A stretch of DNA of 64,000 nt, from the NCBI GenBank assembly GCA_016702545.1, contig JADJDT010000014.1, forward strand, positions 129,589-193,588. The letters are read 5' to 3'. The stretch is from Pseudomonadota bacterium. GTDB taxonomy: Bacteria > Myxococcota_A > Polyangia > GCA-2747355. The notes below the pieces were generated by a model. The model made no database searches and was not told the origin of the DNA. It worked only from the letters and a program-made list of their open reading frames with translations. Shown here one piece after another: positions 43,403 to 55,323 of this stretch (position 1 is the first letter of the stretch; each line of letters opens with the position of its first letter). Both the position numbers and the translations under genes were made by a program.

Positions 43403-45873
43403 GATCATCAACAGCACGCCACGTGGGTTGGTTCTTGGCCTTGGCCCTGGTATGCGCGCCGGCCACCGAGGTTGGCGCACAGGGGCGCGCGACGTCAGCG
43501 GCGGCCGCACAGGACCTGGTCGAGCAGGCCGACGCCGAGTTGGCCGAGGGCCGGATGCAGGAGGCCGAGGCCTTGTACCTCAAGGCGCTGGCCTACGCGC
43601 CCCTCGAGCTCGGCTTCGAGCGCTATTCGATGTTGCACTTCGCCCAGCGGCACTTCGCCGCAGGCCTGAGCTTGGTGGAGAAGGGGCTCGGGCAGCATCC
43701 GCAGAGCGAGGCCCTGCGGGCGCAGCGCGGCTTGCACCTGTTCAAGCTCGGCCGCGTGCGCGAGGCCTACGGCGACCTGCGTGCCGTGGCCGAGAGCCAG
43801 CGCGGGCGCTTCGCGACCCAGGCGGTGACGGCCCAGTGTTGTCTGCAGGTGGCCGATTACCCCTGCGTGCGTGCGGCGGTGGACGCCTATCTGGCGGGGC
43901 GTCCCCCAAAGATCGAGTCCAAGGACTACTCGTTCCGGGTGGTGCGGGCGGTGGCCAACCTGCGGCTCGGTGAGCGTCAGGCTGCGTCCGCTGAGCTGGT
44001 CGAGGTGCTGCGCGCACAGCCGCAGTACCTGCCGGCTCTGCAGGCCCAGGCCGAGCTGCAGCTCCGTTCCGGCGCGTTCCGCGCCGCCGCCTTCGCGTAC
44101 GAGCGGCTGCTGCCACGTGCACCGAGCGCGGAGCTGCACGTGATGTTGGGGCAGGCCTACCTCGGCGACGGGAGGGCCGCGCTGGCGCTGGCCCAGGCGC
44201 AGCGCGCCGCGGCCGTGCAGCCGAGCGATCGCGACACCATCCTGCTGGAGGGCGATGCGCTTGCCCTGCTCGGGCGCTACGAGCAGGCGCTGGTCGTCCA
44301 TCGCCGCCTGAAGGGCCGCGAGCCGGCGACGGTGCGTCACCGCAGCGCCGAGCTCTTTCTGCGGCGAGGCCTGGCCACCGAGGCGCTGCTAGAGATTGAG
44401 AGCGAGGCCCGCGTGGCCACCGCGTCGAAGGAGGCGCTCAGCCTCGCCCTGCGCGCTGCGATCGAAGCCAAGCTCGTGCCGCAGGCCAAGGCCTACGCCG
44501 ATCGGCTGCTCGGCCGCAGCGGCATCGACCAGGAGACGCGCTACCACTGCGGCCGCGCCTATCTCATCGCGGGCGAGAGCGAGCGCGCCGAGCAGGTCTT
44601 GGAGGCCGTGCTCGCGCTGAACTCGGGCCATCAGGACGCGCGCCGCGAGCTGCTGCGCTTGTTGCTGGAGCGGGCCGAGGCCACCCGTCGTCGGGGCGCC
44701 CTCGCGGCGGCGATCACGACGCTCGAGCGCGCCCAGCGCCTGCAACCCGCCGCCATCATCACCGCCCGCAATCTGGCGCTGCTGCAGCTCCAGTCCGGGG
44801 CGCTCAAGTCGGCTTGGCTGCAGATCGAGAGCGTGCTGAAGCGCATCCCGAAGGACTTCGACGCCAATCGCCTGGCAGCTCGCGTGCTGTTGGCCTTGCA
44901 GCGTCCAGAGGAGGCGCTGGCGCGGCTCCGGACCGCGGTCGCGGCCGTCGAGGCGGTCGGCGGCGCGCCGCTGGCGCGCGCGCTGGCGGAGGCCGCGGTC
45001 GTCGATTGCCGACTCGGGCACCTCGACGAGGGTATCGCCCAGTTCGACCGCGCGCGGGGGCTGTTGCGCGGTGGGACGGGCGCTGCGGCGCCAACGGGGA
45101 CGTTGGCCGCCTTCGTGACGGTCCAGAGCGCGCGGGCCTTGCTGCAGCGTGCCGTGGTCGCCGGGGCGGCGCCGAAGGCACGGGCTGCCGACCTGCGGCA
45201 GGCGCTCGACCTGGGGTCGGCGTTGCCCGAGAGCGAGCGCACTCTGGCCCAGGCTGTGGCCGCGGTCGTGGCGGTGCTGGAGGAACCCGAGACGCGGCGA
45301 GGGCCGCGCACCCCGCTCGCCCGTACGCGCTGGACGCAGGTGCTGCGGCCGGGCTACGAGCGCATCGGCGCCAACCTGATGGCTGCCTATGTCGAATACA
45401 TGGCGTTCGCACCGACGCGCAAGCTGCGCGGTGCGCAGCGACTCGAGCGGCTGGCCCGACAGATCGGCGAGCCGGAGCGTGCGGCGCTGCTCCGGCTCGC
45501 GGCGAGTGGCCATGAGCAGTACGGCGCCGCCCTCTTCCGCAGCGGTCGCTACCCGGCGGCGCGACTGGCCTATGCGCGCAGCGCCGAGTTGGTCACCGGC
45601 GAGGGTTCGGTGGCCCAGCAGCACAACCGTACGCTCGCCGACGCGGTGGGTAAGTCGCCGGAGCAGGTGCAGGCCGCGCTGCGGTCGTTGCAAGCCCGGG
45701 TGCCACTGGCCGACTGCAACCTGGCCGTGCTCTACGAGCAGCGCGGAGCGGCCGGCGACCAGGAGCGGGCCCATCAGCTCTATCGGTCGTGCCTGCGCCG
45801 GGGGGCGGCCTATCCCGGGTTGCGTCAGCTCGTCGAGGCCCAAGAGCGCGTGCGAAAGGTGCTCGAACCATGA
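43399..45873 (+). CDS. Secreted TPR-repeat protein
   Basis: 824 residues, TTG start overlapping the stop of the phosphatase gene (TTGA); an ATG is not available in the right place. A short signal-like segment (FLALALVCAPATEVGAQG) precedes about 20 helix-turn-helix TPR units with classic A-x-x-Y/L-x-x-A-L positions, e.g. ALYLKALAYAP, LGQAYLGDGRAALAL, AYLIAGESERAEQVLEAVL. The last 120 residues are also helical. TPR solenoids are scaffolds for protein-protein contacts. Being coexpressed with a SpoIIE phosphatase and a binding protein, it may scaffold the sensor complex in the periplasm. Overlaps the following gene by 4 bases (ATGA). Confidence 0.85.
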   Translation: MRSSTARHVGWFLALALVCAPATEVGAQGRATSAAAAQDLVEQADAELAEGRMQEAEALYLKALAYAPLELGFERYSMLHFAQRHFAAGLSLVEKGLGQHPQSEALRAQRGLHLFKLGRVREAYGDLRAVAESQRGRFATQAVTAQCCLQVADYPCVRAAVDAYLAGRPPKIESKDYSFRVVRAVANLRLGERQAASAELVEVLRAQPQYLPALQAQAELQLRSGAFRAAAFAYERLLPRAPSAELHVMLGQAYLGDGRAALALAQAQRAAAVQPSDRDTILLEGDALALLGRYEQALVVHRRLKGREPATVRHRSAELFLRRGLATEALLEIESEARVATASKEALSLALRAAIEAKLVPQAKAYADRLLGRSGIDQETRYHCGRAYLIAGESERAEQVLEAVLALNSGHQDARRELLRLLLERAEATRRRGALAAAITTLERAQRLQPAAIITARNLALLQLQSGALKSAWLQIESVLKRIPKDFDANRLAARVLLALQRPEEALARLRTAVAAVEAVGGAPLARALAEAAVVDCRLGHLDEGIAQFDRARGLLRGGTGAAAPTGTLAAFVTVQSARALLQRAVVAGAAPKARAADLRQALDLGSALPESERTLAQAVAAVVAVLEEPETRRGPRTPLARTRWTQVLRPGYERIGANLMAAYVEYMAFAPTRKLRGAQRLERLARQIGEPERAALLRLAASGHEQYGAALFRSGRYPAARLAYARSAELVTGEGSVAQQHNRTLADAVGKSPEQVQAALRSLQARVPLADCNLAVLYEQRGAAGDQERAHQLYRSCLRRGAAYPGLRQLVEAQERVRKVLEP

Positions 45874-46790
45874 CAGTCTTCTCTGCTCAGGGGCGCCGCG
45901 TTGGCACGTTGGCGCTGGTGCTGGGGCTGGTCCTGTGGCCGGCCGTCGTCGGGGGCCAATCCGCGGCGAAGCCGCTGACCGTGGCGCTCTACGCGCCGGA
46001 CGTGGCCTTCGCCAGCTCGGCGGCACGCTACGCCTATGTCACGGCCCTGGCCGCACACCTCGGCAAGGCGCTCCAGCGTCCGGTCGCCGGTCGGGCGTAC
46101 AAGCAATCGGGGGACTTCGACCGCGACTGGCGCGCGGGCCGTATCAGCGTCGCCGTGGTCGGGTCGCTCAAGCTGGCTGCGGGCGCGCGCGAGGCCCGCG
46201 TCATCGCCAGTGCGGCCCCTCGCCGCACTGGCGTCGGTGATTGGACGATCATGAGCGCGACGGCCGACCTGGCGCGACTCAAGAACCAGGTGCTCCAGGT
46301 CCCGATGATGGGCCCGCTGACGCCGGCCTTTCTGCGCTACGTCTTGTTTGCGGACCAGCTCGATCCGCGCAGCTACTTCAAGCTCAGGCTGGCGCCCGAT
46401 CTCGCCGCGGCCGTGGCGGCGGTACGGCTCGGTCGGGCCGCTGCCGTGTTGGCGCCGGCGGGCACGGCGGGCCTGCGGGCCGTGATCGGACCGGTGGAGC
46501 TGCCCCCACCCGTCTTGGCGGTGCTCGATCCCGGGCTCTCGGCGGCGGAGGTCCAGGCTATTCGTCAGGCGGCCCTGGCCTTCGCGGGCCCGCTGTCGGC
46601 GGAGTACGGCGGCTTCCGGGTCTCGGGGACGGAGGCCTACCGCGCGCTGGCCGCGGCGGCTCGCCGACGTCAGCGCGCCGTGGTGCTGCTGCCGGTGGGG
46701 CCCGAGCGCCTGGCGCCCGAAGCAGTGGTCGATACGCGGCGCCTGGCCTGCGACCTGGAGCCGCTCGATGAGGCGCTCTGGGTGCCCTGA
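45870..46790 (+). CDS. PhnD-like periplasmic substrate-binding protein
   Basis: 306 residues. A signal peptide (LALVLGLVLWPAVVGGQS) then an alpha/beta binding-protein fold with the order and features of the PhnD/phosphate-phosphonate-binding group: PLTVALYAPDVAFASSAARY, DWRAGRISVAVVGSLKLA, GDWTIMSATADLARLKNQVL, TPAFLRYVLF. No ABC permease or ATPase is adjacent, so it probably works as a sensing rather than transport protein, which is common for PhnD-like domains in signalling operons. The start overlaps the TPR gene stop (ATGA). Its own stop codon is the first triplet of palindromic element copy C. Confidence 0.75.
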   Translation: MTVFSAQGRRVGTLALVLGLVLWPAVVGGQSAAKPLTVALYAPDVAFASSAARYAYVTALAAHLGKALQRPVAGRAYKQSGDFDRDWRAGRISVAVVGSLKLAAGAREARVIASAAPRRTGVGDWTIMSATADLARLKNQVLQVPMMGPLTPAFLRYVLFADQLDPRSYFKLRLAPDLAAAVAAVRLGRAAAVLAPAGTAGLRAVIGPVELPPPVLAVLDPGLSAAEVQAIRQAALAFAGPLSAEYGGFRVSGTEAYRALAAAARRRQRAVVLLPVGPERLAPEAVVDTRRLACDLEPLDEALWVP

Positions 46791-46954
46791 GTACAGCTCC
46801 CCGGAAGAAAGTGACCACCTCGCTCGTTCTGGACGCCGATGGGCAGCGTTACGCCTCCTGGAAATACCACGAGTATTTCGGCGTCGGCGCGCCTTGCCCT
46901 CGGCGCCCGGCCCTTCGCGGGCTGATCACCTTCTTCCGGTGCGCTGTACTGAGC
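46788..46954 (+). repeat. Palindromic intergenic element, copy C (complete, both arms)
   Basis: Begins at the TGA of the PhnD-like gene (TGAGTACAGCTCC) and ends near 46951 with GCTGTACT, the reverse complement of AGTACAGC. Outer arms carry CCGGAAGAAAGTGACCACC and its rough complement (GATCACCTTCTTCCGG). The centre is AAATACCACGAGTATTT, flanked by GGGCAGCGTTACGCC and GGCGCGCCTTGCCC. About 125 bases match copy B almost perfectly. Confidence 0.92.
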
Positions 46955-46994
46955 GCCCGACGTGGTGGGCCGACCTCCCCGCGCCGAGCCTTTG

Positions 46995-47148
46995 GACCCG
47001 CTCGGAAATAACTCATCCATCTGGCCGTCGATCCATCCCGCCGGGCTGCGTTGCAGCTCCTCGCAATACCAACAGTATTCCTTCGTCGCTGCGCCTTGCC
47101 CGGCGGGCGCCTCGACGCCCAGTTGATCGAGTCACTTTCGAGCGGGTC
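46995..47148 (+). repeat. Palindromic intergenic element, copy D
   Basis: Outer arms GACCCGCTCGGAAATAACTC (46995) and its near complement ending in CGAGCGGGTC (47148). Inner segments GGCTGCGTTGC and GCGCCTTGCCCGGCGGGCGCC surround a central AATACCAACAGTATT. It has the same architecture as copies A and C, and the inner segments are nearly identical to those of copy A. Confidence 0.88.
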
Positions 47149-47289
47149 CTTTCCCTCGGTGTTCTCGATCTCTGCTAAGATGTCGCGCTCGGTAGCCGCG
47201 GTGGCTCAGCTCTCCGCCGAGCGCTGCCTGAGGAGCGCGGTGGCGCGCCCGCGCGAGCTGAATGCCCGCCGGCGGCCCTGGGGGTTAAG

Positions 47290-47820
47290 ATGGACATGCC
47301 AGCGGAAATCCGGCAGTTCGCCGAGGTGCTGACGGATAGCTACTTCATCGTCGATCGCGACCGCAACATCATCGATTTCAATCGGGCGTTCTACGCGATG
47401 CTGCCGCGCGCCAGCGCTCGCACGCTCAAGTCCAAGAAGTGCTACGAGGTGCTCAAGCTCAACATCTGCAAAGAGCGCTGCATCGCGCAGCAGTGTTGGG
47501 CCAGCGCCGCCGCTGTACGGCTGGACGAGATCCGCGGGACGGTCGAGGGGCAGGATGGCGAGATGAGCTTCATCCTCAGCGCGATCCCGATCCGCAATGC
47601 GCAGGGCGAGCTGATCGGTGCGATGGAGGTTCAACGCAACGTCACCGACGAGTCGGCGGTGCAGAACAAGTACCGCCGACAGGTCGAGGTCAGCGAGAAT
47701 CGCCTGACGGAGCTGAAGGAGAAGCTGCATCAGCGCTCATGCCGACTGCTCGAGCTGAGCCGCGAGGTGGGGCGCCTGCAGCAGGCCTTGCTCAAAGCCA
47801 AGACCAGTCTGTTCGGCTGA
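47290..47820 (+). CDS. PAS domain protein with Cys cluster and C-terminal coiled coil
   Basis: 176 residues from ATG 47290. A PAS fold opens with LTDSYFIVDRDRNIIDFNRAF. Between about residues 50 and 75 there is a Cys-rich helix, KKCYEVLKLN then CKERC and IAQQCW, which resembles the C-x-x-x-C type Cys groups of PAS sensors that bind metal or respond to redox. It ends with a coiled coil (about 125-172) of Leu/Glu/Arg heptads. There is no output domain, so it is a partner or receptor subunit, presumably of the kinase gene 113 bp downstream. What it senses is unknown. Confidence 0.8.
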   Translation: MDMPAEIRQFAEVLTDSYFIVDRDRNIIDFNRAFYAMLPRASARTLKSKKCYEVLKLNICKERCIAQQCWASAAAVRLDEIRGTVEGQDGEMSFILSAIPIRNAQGELIGAMEVQRNVTDESAVQNKYRRQVEVSENRLTELKEKLHQRSCRLLELSREVGRLQQALLKAKTSLFG

Positions 47821-47933
47821 GGGCTGGGGCGCGTGATGTCGATGCTCAGCCTTCTGATCGGGGCGGGTGGGGAGCCCTCCAAGCGGCGGCGCGGCGGGCG
47901 GTGCCCGTTCGGCGCGTCGCTCGAGCGTGCGGC

Positions 47934-49136
<1,203 letters not shown>

Positions 49137-49183
49137 GAAGCCGCAGCACGTGCGGGACACGGGCTGGCAGAATCGGGTGAGCG

Positions 49184-52100
49184 ATGGCCGCGGACGAGTT
49201 CGCTTCGACGCTTGAGGGGTCGCTGGCCGCGACGCCGCAGCCTCCGGCCAAGTCGGCGGCGGAGGCCCGAGCCTCGACCGAGGATTGGGCGCGCTTGCTC
49301 GCGTCGATCGCTCCGCACGAGCTGCTTTCGCCGAGCGATCACTTGCTGGCCGCTGTCGCCTACCTCGACCTTGGCGCCAACTGCGCGCAGGCGGAGCGGC
49401 ACCTGCGCCGCGCGGTAGACGCGCGGCCCGCCGACCTACGGTTGATGCGCTGGCTGCTGCGCCAGTGTGCCCTCGGGCGCGGCGAGGGGGCCGAGGGCAC
49501 GCGCGGGCCGGCGGTCGCGACCCTGGTCGAGCGACTGACGAGGCTAGGGGCTGGGCCGGCGGCGACCGCGGAGGCCTCGGCGGAAGGGAGCCCGGGGCTG
49601 GACGTGCAGGCTGCGGAGGACTCGCGGCTGGCGCGCCAGTTGATGCTGGCCGCGACCGATCGGTGGGAGGAGCTGGCGGCCGAGCTGGTCGGCGGAGATG
49701 CCGCCGATCAAGGGCTTGCGGCGCACGTCTGTGGTGATCGGCTAGGCCAACGCGTGCGTCAGCACGCGCTGCTCGAGCAGCTGAGCGGTCACTTCCCCCT
49801 GTTCGTTGCCGAGACGCTGTTGGACTTGGCCTGGGCCGCGGCGGCGCCGGGTGCGGCGATCGGCGCGGCGCTGCAGGCGCGCGAGGCTGCCCTCGCCAAC
49901 ACCCCCTTCACCGTCGAGCGCGTCGCCACCGCGGCGGTGCTCGCGCTCTGTGTGGCCGAGGGCGGTGCCGCCCTGCCGGCGTTGCCCGTGACGCAGCGGG
50001 CGCGGGGCTGGGCCGAGATCGAGTCCCTGGCGGCGCGGCGCGGCTGTGCGTCCCGTGGGCCAGCGCTCGCCGAGCACCACCTGCAGCGGGCACGCGGCCA
50101 GGATGGAGCGTTGGCGGCGGCGTTGCGCTTGCGCGCCGCGCAGCTGCTGCTGGCCGTCGATGAGCCGACGCGGGCCGAGGCTGCGTTGGCGTTGGCCGAC
50201 GACGCTGTGCTCGGTCCGCTGGTGCGGCGCATGCGTTTGTTCTGCCAGGCGCGCCTCGGTCAACCTGCGGGGCTCGCCCGGGCGCTGATGGCCCTGCTCG
50301 TCGATCTTGCCCCGGTCGCGGCGGCCGCCACGCTGCGGCTCGCCGTGGAGCTGGCGATCGACGACCCACCGGCGCTGCGCGCCATCGCCGAGCAACTGCG
50401 GGTCCTCACGCGCGAGGCTCCACCCGAGCTGGCCTGGGAGGCCGGTGGTCTGTTGCTGGTGGCGTCCCGCCGCTTGCGCTCGCCGAGCCTGCTGCGCGAG
50501 GCCTGGCTCACGCTGGGCCAGCGGCTCAGCGCCGATCACGAGCGCGCGTTGTGCGCCTTCGCCGCGCTCGGCACCAGCGTGCGGCAGCTCACGCCGGCGG
50601 AGCACGCGGCCGCCGATGCCGTGGATCAACAGTTGCTGGCGGTGGCGCAGCGCGCGCTACCGGCCAGCGTGCCGCTCTTGGCGGTAACCGCCTTGCGCTG
50701 GCCGAGCGGCGCGCACTGGCAGGCGCTCGCGGCGGCGCTGCTGCCGACCCTGGCGGCCGCTGAACCGACCAACGCCGTGGGGGCCTTGCGCGAGTTGGCG
50801 CGGCAGCTCGCGCGCCGCAGCGACGGACAGCAGCAGGCGCTCGCGTTGCTCGAGCGGGCGCTGGCGCTCGTGCCCGAGCACGCGCAGACGCTGCGCCAGC
50901 TCGCCGAGGTGCAGCTCAGCCTTGGCCAGTCCGCCGCCGCGGTCGCGACCCTGCAGCAAGCGACCGCCTTGGTCGACGACAGCGAGGCTGCGGAGCTCTT
51001 CTGCGCGATCGGCAGGCTCCACCGCGCCGCTGGCGCCGATCTGACGGCGGCCCAGGAGGCCTATCGCCGCGCCCTAGAGCTCGATCCCTTGCAGGCCGAG
51101 GCCCTCAACGCGCTGCGCGAACTGCTCGGGCCCGCGGCGCACGAGCAGCGCATCCCGCTGCTGCAGGCGTTGCTGTCGTTGGCGCAGCCGACGGTGGAAC
51201 GCGTCGCGCTGCTGCGCGACCTGGTGGCCGATCTGCGCCGGCGCGCCGAGGAGCGCGGCGGCGAGGCGGACCTCGGCCTCGCGCTGGAACGCGGCCACGA
51301 GGCGCTGGCTTTGGCGCCGGCCGTCGAGCCCGTCGCCCAACAGTTCGTCGAGCTCTGTCAGCTGACGGGACAGCGGTTACGACTGTTCGCCAGCGCGGCC
51401 CTGCTGCAGCAGACCCGGGCCGGCCGCCGCGCACTGGCGACGGCGTGGGCTGCGGAGCAGCGCTGGACGGAGGCGGTGGCCGCTTGGCGCGCCGTGGCCG
51501 CCGGTGACGCCAGTGAGCCCCAGGAGCAGCTGGCGGCGCTGCTGATGGCCGGGCGGATCGCCCAGGAGCGACTCGGCGATGCCCCGCAGGCGGTGACGCT
51601 GCTGCAGGAGGCCTGGCGCGTCGGGCCTGGTACTGCGGCGGTCTTCGAGCCGCTCGCTCGGCTGTTGGCCGATGGCGACCGTTGGGCCGAGCTGGCGGCG
51701 CTGCTAGGGCAGCATTGCGGGCTGGTCGCGCCCGAGACGGCGGTGCCGCTCCGGCTCGAGCTGGCGCGGCTGGCGCTCGACCGGCTGGGGGATCGTGCGC
51801 TGGCCCGGCAGCAGCTCGAGCAGGTGCTCGCCGTGCAGCCGGCGCAGCTCGAGGGGCTGCGTCTGCTCGCCAGGGCGCTCGATCATACCGACGGAGCTCG
51901 CGACCGCGCCCGAGTGCTGGAGCAGCTCGCTGCGCTCTCCGAGGGGCAGAACGAGGCCCTCGGCCCGCTGCTGCAGCTCGGCGAGCTCTATACGCAGCTC
52001 GGCGACGAGGTGGCGGAGCTGCGCGTCCTGAGCAGCCTGCAGCGGCTCTACCCGGACGATGAGGCGGCGTTGCGCTACTGCGAGCAGGCCTATGGGCGTC

Positions 52101-55100
52101 AGGGCCGCTGGGCCGAGCTGGGGCTGCTCTACGAACGGCGGCTCGCCGCGCTGGCCGCCGGTGGTGGCATCCTGCCGGCTGCTGCTGCCGAGCTGCTCGA
52201 GCGCAAGGGGCACGTCGAGCTCGATCGGCTCGGGGCACGCTCGAGCGCGACTGACACCTTCATTCAGCTGCTCGAGCTGCGGCCAGGCGATACAGCCACG
52301 CTCCGCCTGCTCGAGCACGTGCTCAGCGAGGCCTCGGACTGGGCCCGCCTGGTGGCGGTCTACGAGCGGCAGGCCAGCGTGGTCGGCGAGCGCGCCGCGC
52401 AGATCGCCTTCCTGCGCCAGGCGGCGCGCGTGGCGCGCGAGCGACTGCGCGACGAGGCGGAGGCGCTGCGGCTCTTCGAGCGACTGTACAAGCTCGACCC
52501 GACCGACGCCGAGGCCTTCGCCGTGCTCGAGGGCCGACTGGAGCGGCAGGAGGACCACCGCCGGCTGGTCGACTTACTGCTCGATCACGCCGCGGGCATG
52601 GGCGAGCCCTCGCACCGGCTGGAGGCGCTGCTGCGGGCGGCGGGCATCTGTGAGCGCATCCCCGACGTCGAGCGCGCGTTGCTGATCTATCGGCAGGCTC
52701 AGCTGCTGGAACCGACCAGCGCGGCGACGCTCGATGCGCTGGCGCGCATCTTCGAGTCGCAGGAGCGCTGGCAGGAGCTGCTCGATACCACGGAGAAGCA
52801 GATCGCGATCGAGACCAGTGAGCGGCGGCGCGCCTTGCTTTGCTTCAAGTGCGGATCCGTGATGGAGACGCAGTTTCACAACGACGAGGAGGCGCTGCGC
52901 TACTACACCCGCGCGGTCAAGATGTCGGCCACCTGCCTGCCGGCGCTGCATGGTCTGCGTGATCTGCAGACGCGACGCGGCGAATGGGAGCAGGTGGCGC
53001 GTACGCTCGAGCTCGAGGCGCGGATCTGGAAGGACCCCAGGGGTAAGGCTGACACCCTCGCGCGCCTCGGTGAGCTCTACAAGGAGCGGCTCAACGACCC
53101 GGCCAAGGCGCTGAGCTGCTACCACCGGGCGATCGAGGTCAGCGCCGACTGCCTGCCCGCCGCGCTGGCCCTGTTCGAGATCCACGCCGACCGGGGGGAG
53201 GCCGCCGAGGCGGCGCGTTGGGGTGAGGTCTGTAACCGCAGCGGAACCCTGCGCCGGACGCCCGCCCTCGAACTCCACTTCTACGCGCGCTGGGCGCGGG
53301 CGTTGCTGCGTTGTGGCCAGCCGACCCGGGCCGCCGAGGCGGCGCTGCAGTCGCTCGAGCTCACACCGGCCGACCCAGAGGCCTTGGTGCTGTTGCTGGA
53401 GCTCTGTCGGCACCACCCGGGCTGCTACGACCTGCAGCAGGCCTTCGAGCAGATCAGTCGCGCGGAGGCCGTGCAACAGAGCCCGGTGGCTCGCGCTTTG
53501 GTTGACACCGCCTTCGGCACGCTGGCCGAGCATGCCGGTGACGTCGAGGGTGCGTTAGCGCTCTATCGGCGGGCCCAGCAGCAGGCACCCGAGCAGCTCG
53601 AGGTCGCGCGTGCGCTCGCCGATCTGTTGTTGGCGATCGATGCGGGTGACGAGGCGTGGCAGCTGATGCAGCAGTTCCGCGCGCAGTCCAGCGGCGGGCA
53701 GGATTGGCTCGCCGCCACGCGTTGGCTGGCCTCCTTCGAGCTGTTGCGCCGCGATCGTCCTGAGCGCGCCGCGGCGCTGTACCGCGAGGTGCTGCAGCGC
53801 GTGCCGGCGGCCGACGAGACCCGCCAGCAGCTCGTCGAGTGTCTGCTGCTCGCTGGCGCGGCTCCGGCGGCCTTTGCCGAGATGTTGCCGCTGTGCGAGG
53901 GGACGAGCGGCGCGGCCGTCAGCGACCCGCGCCGTCTCGCCGAGCAGCTGCAGCTGCTCGGGATGGCGGCCTACCGCAGCGGCCGGGCGAGCGAGGCCGA
54001 GCGCCACTGGCGCCGGGCGAGCGAGGTACAGCCGCAGTGGATCTGGGCCAACCTGGCGCTGGCGCGGCGCTATTTCGGCGCAGGTGACCTGCGGGCGGCC
54101 GAACGCGAGCTCAAGACGGGGGAGCAGAACGCCGAGGTTGGCCATGACGACGTGCTCCGCGCACAGTCGCAATTCTACGCGGTGAGCGGCCACCCCGAGC
54201 GGGCCGTCGTGCTGTTGCAGAAGGTCTGTCGCGGTGGGGAGCGCGCGGCGGGGCGGGGGGAGATCGACGACCGTGTCTCGCTCGCCCGGTTGTTGGCCGC
54301 GCGCGGCGACCACGCCCAGGCCGTGACAACGCTGCGGGCGGCGGTCGCCGACCATGGTGCGTACGCCGAGAGCTACGCCGAGCTGTTGCGCCTGGCGGTC
54401 GAGCTGGGCGATGCCACGGGAGCGCGGCGCGCCGCGCAGGTGCTGGAGGTCGCGACCGGCCAGCGCGACGACCGGGCGGTCGCCGTGACGCGCGATGGGC
54501 CGGTGAGCGCGAGCGGCTGGGACGCCCTGACGGAGCCCTGGCGCCAGTCGCCCTGCGACTTCGTGCTGCGCGTGTTCGACGAGTTCTTGCCCGAGGTGAC
54601 GGCTGGAGAGCGGGCGCCGCGTCAGATGGTGGCGCAGCGGCCTGCGTTGGAGGCGCTCGAGCTGGCCGTGCGCGTGCTTGGTGTGCCCGGCGTGACGATC
54701 AGCTGCGTCCCCGACCAGTCGGCGCTGGTGCGGGTTCAGGGCAGCACCGTCCTGCTGTCGGAGTTGGCCTGCCAGCTCGAGCGCGACGAGCTGCGTGTGC
54801 TGCTGCTGCGTGCCGTGGCGGCCGTGCGGCTCGGCTACGCCGCGTTGCTCGCCGGCACGACCAGCCGACTGCGCCGGCTGCGTGAGCTGACGGTGCTCCT
54901 ACTGGGTCAGGACGAGGCACAGGCACCGGGACTCCAGGAGCTCCTGCGCCGCATGCCGCGGCGCACCGCCCGGCAGCTCGCCCAATGGCGCGGTCGGGTC
55001 GAGGGGCCGGTGCCCGAGCTCTTCGACCGCTGGCTGGCGAGCACGGCCGATCTGTGGGATCGTCTGCCGTTGTTGCTGGGTGAGGACTTTGGCGCTTGGG

Positions 55101-55245
55101 CGCGCGTGACGCTGGTGGGCGACGCCTTTCAGCCGGCGGCCGTCCGCGAGGGGGGCTGCTGGTCGCGTCGCCGACCGTGTCACGGCTGGCCCAGTACTAC
55201 GTTTCAGCGGCGTTCGTCGAGGACCACCGTCGGCTGTGGGGCTGA
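49184..55245 (+). CDS. Very large cytoplasmic TPR-repeat protein, frameshifted at its 3' end
   Basis: About 2020 residues. No signal peptide or membrane helix. The body is dozens of TPR units with A-x-x-Y-x-x-A rhythm, e.g. AYRRALELDPLQAEAL, RALLIYRQAQLLEPTSA and CYHRAIEVSADCLPAAL, and ends in a helical domain of about 180 residues beginning near ALELAVRVLGVPGV. The frame then breaks at a G6 run (55150-55155). Adding one G restores GGLLVASPTVSRLAQYYVS, an ordinary C-terminus that stops at 55243-55245. As written the frame instead runs on to 55288 with no likeness. The gene lies between the kinase and STAS-like genes on the same strand, so it likely scaffolds the signalling complex. Whether the kinase phosphorylates it is unknown. 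Confidence 0.85.
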
Positions 55246-55323
55246 GCGGGGTGCGCATGAACTCGACAAGGCCCGGGCGCCAGAGTAGCCTGGTGCGCGC
55301 GAGAAAACGATGAGTGGGAAACG

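Noticed and set aside
55246..55288. The written 3' end of the giant TPR frame
   Set aside because: After the G6 run the residues lose family pattern, while the corrected frame stops naturally at 55245.
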